Positions 16,896-17,595 of a DNA stretch of 17,595 nucleotides are shown here, one piece after another. Position numbers and translations under genes: made by a program. Numbering within the stretch: position 1 is the stretch's first letter; every line of letters starts with the position of its first letter. The stretch is from NCBI GenBank assembly GCA_025449115.1, contig JAHLKC010000299.1, positions 1 to 17,595 of the forward strand, given 5' to 3'. Under the pieces are notes generated by a model, which did not search any database, was not told the origin of the DNA, and saw only the letters and a program-made list of their open reading frames with translations. Source of the stretch: Chytridium lagenaria. Lineage: Eukaryota > Chytridiomycota > Chytridiomycetes > Chytridiales > Chytridiaceae.

Positions 16896-17595
16896 ACATT
16901 CGTCAACTTCACAATCATATCATTTTGATCCTTGTCATATGGCAGGACTTCCACAACACGAGCCTCCCATGCCGCCACCACATATTGACCTAAACTCGCA
17001 TATCCTTCATCCTGACATGCGGCATCGTCTATGAGATTTTTAATAGATGAGAGAGTGACAATGCCTGATGGGAGGCTTTCTTGAAGTGCGTGGATGGCAT
17101 CCAGTAAGACGTCGTAGGATTTTATGGGGTTGGATTTTGGGGTGGATGTACCGACTTGTGCGGGCTCTGTAACCTTTGCTGTAACTGGTGCAGGGATTGC
17201 TGAGACTGATCTCTCTCTTGATGGTTCCACAGTTCTTTTTGAAGAAACGGGGGAGACTTTGGCACTTCTTAAAGAAGAGTACGAAATTGCTGCTGAAGTG
17301 TATTGCGCAGAGAATAATTTCTGATCGTGTTGCTGTCCTGTAACAGAATTCAAAATGGATCACTTTTTTAAATAGTGAAATATACCTCCAAGCTTAAGAA
17401 TATCGTCCCACATGTATGTTTCATTCGCGCAGTTAAGAAACGTGTCCTTGATGTTACGACCATGGATGACGACAGTCTCGTAGCCAAAGCGCGTAAGCTG
17501 TAAAATGGGTTTCGTAAAGTCCGAGTCGCTGGTCATGACGTAGATCCTAAAGGGTGGCCGCCTGTCGTAGATGAACTTTTCCGGGACAACTGTTC
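16892..17595 (-). CDS. NYN-domain protein with C-terminal LOTUS-like segment (5' end off window)
   Basis: Exon 17595-17386, a 48 nt intron (GTATAT...TTACAG, 17385-17338) and a last exon 17337-16892. The window begins inside the NYN (PIN-like) ribonuclease fold: IYVMTSDSDFTKPILQLTR carries the conserved TSDSDF acidic motif, then FGYETVVIHG and a terminal helix. A Ser/Pro/Lys-rich linker follows, then about 75 residues with SYDVLLDAIHALQES, IKNLIDDAACQDEGYASLGQ and VVAAWEARVVEVL, which have the pattern of a LOTUS/OST-HTH winged helix. NYN plus LOTUS is the architecture of MARF1/limkain-b1-like RNA-decay proteins. The upstream part with the other acidic residues is outside the window. Its TAA and the Myb gene's TAA overlap within TTAA at 16892-16895. 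Confidence 0.8.

Overview
The window is fungal nuclear DNA, judged from the sequence alone. Genes sit close together on both strands, often head to head or tail to tail. Almost every gene is cut by very short GT-AG introns (mostly 38-60 nt) with clear CTAAC/CTGAY-type branch points, and several conserved proteins are fungal or fungal-like (Dbf2/Sid2-type kinase, D-arabinono-1,4-lactone oxidase, Reb1-like Myb protein). The intron style and gene content would fit Basidiomycota, but that is only a lean. I see no tRNA, rRNA, transposon or CRISPR array.

Layout. 1-859 (-): 5' part of an NDR-family (Dbf2/Sid2-like) AGC kinase running off the window. 1125-1811 (-): two Cys/His motifs followed by an HNH-like nuclease core. 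2036-2864 (-): SAM-dependent methyltransferase with one frameshift, divergent from an intact ACT-domain protein (2923-3383, +). 3391-4820 (-): unrecognised multi-exon helical/coiled-coil protein. 4846-6743 (+): tandem array of three paralogous small proteins with mitochondrial-type presequences; the first has an internal duplication that appears to have produced an intron, the third has a frameshift. 6744-7280: intergenic. 7281-10911 (-): Rqc2/NEMF (ribosome quality control), nine exons, many frameshifts, head to head with a Snapin/BLOC-1-like gene (10935-11312, +). 11454-13112 (+): D-arabinono-1,4-lactone oxidase. 13156-13733 (-): Tctex1-type dynein light chain. 13799-16895 (+): Lys-rich nuclear protein with three Myb repeats (Reb1/TTF-I-like). 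16892-17595 (-): NYN-domain protein with a C-terminal LOTUS-like segment, running off the window and overlapping the Myb gene's stop codon by 4 nt.

The genes are unrelated housekeeping functions rather than one pathway: cell-cycle kinase signalling, stalled-ribosome rescue, lysosome-related organelle biogenesis, erythroascorbate synthesis, dynein transport and rDNA/chromatin binding. The most distinctive features are the three-gene mitochondrial family with its duplication-derived intron, and a recurrent pattern of single-base frameshifts, many at or beside homopolymers, in otherwise well conserved genes. Uncorrected long-read assembly errors would explain that pattern best; gene decay is the alternative. 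Exon boundaries below were worked out by eye from splice signals and reading-frame continuity.
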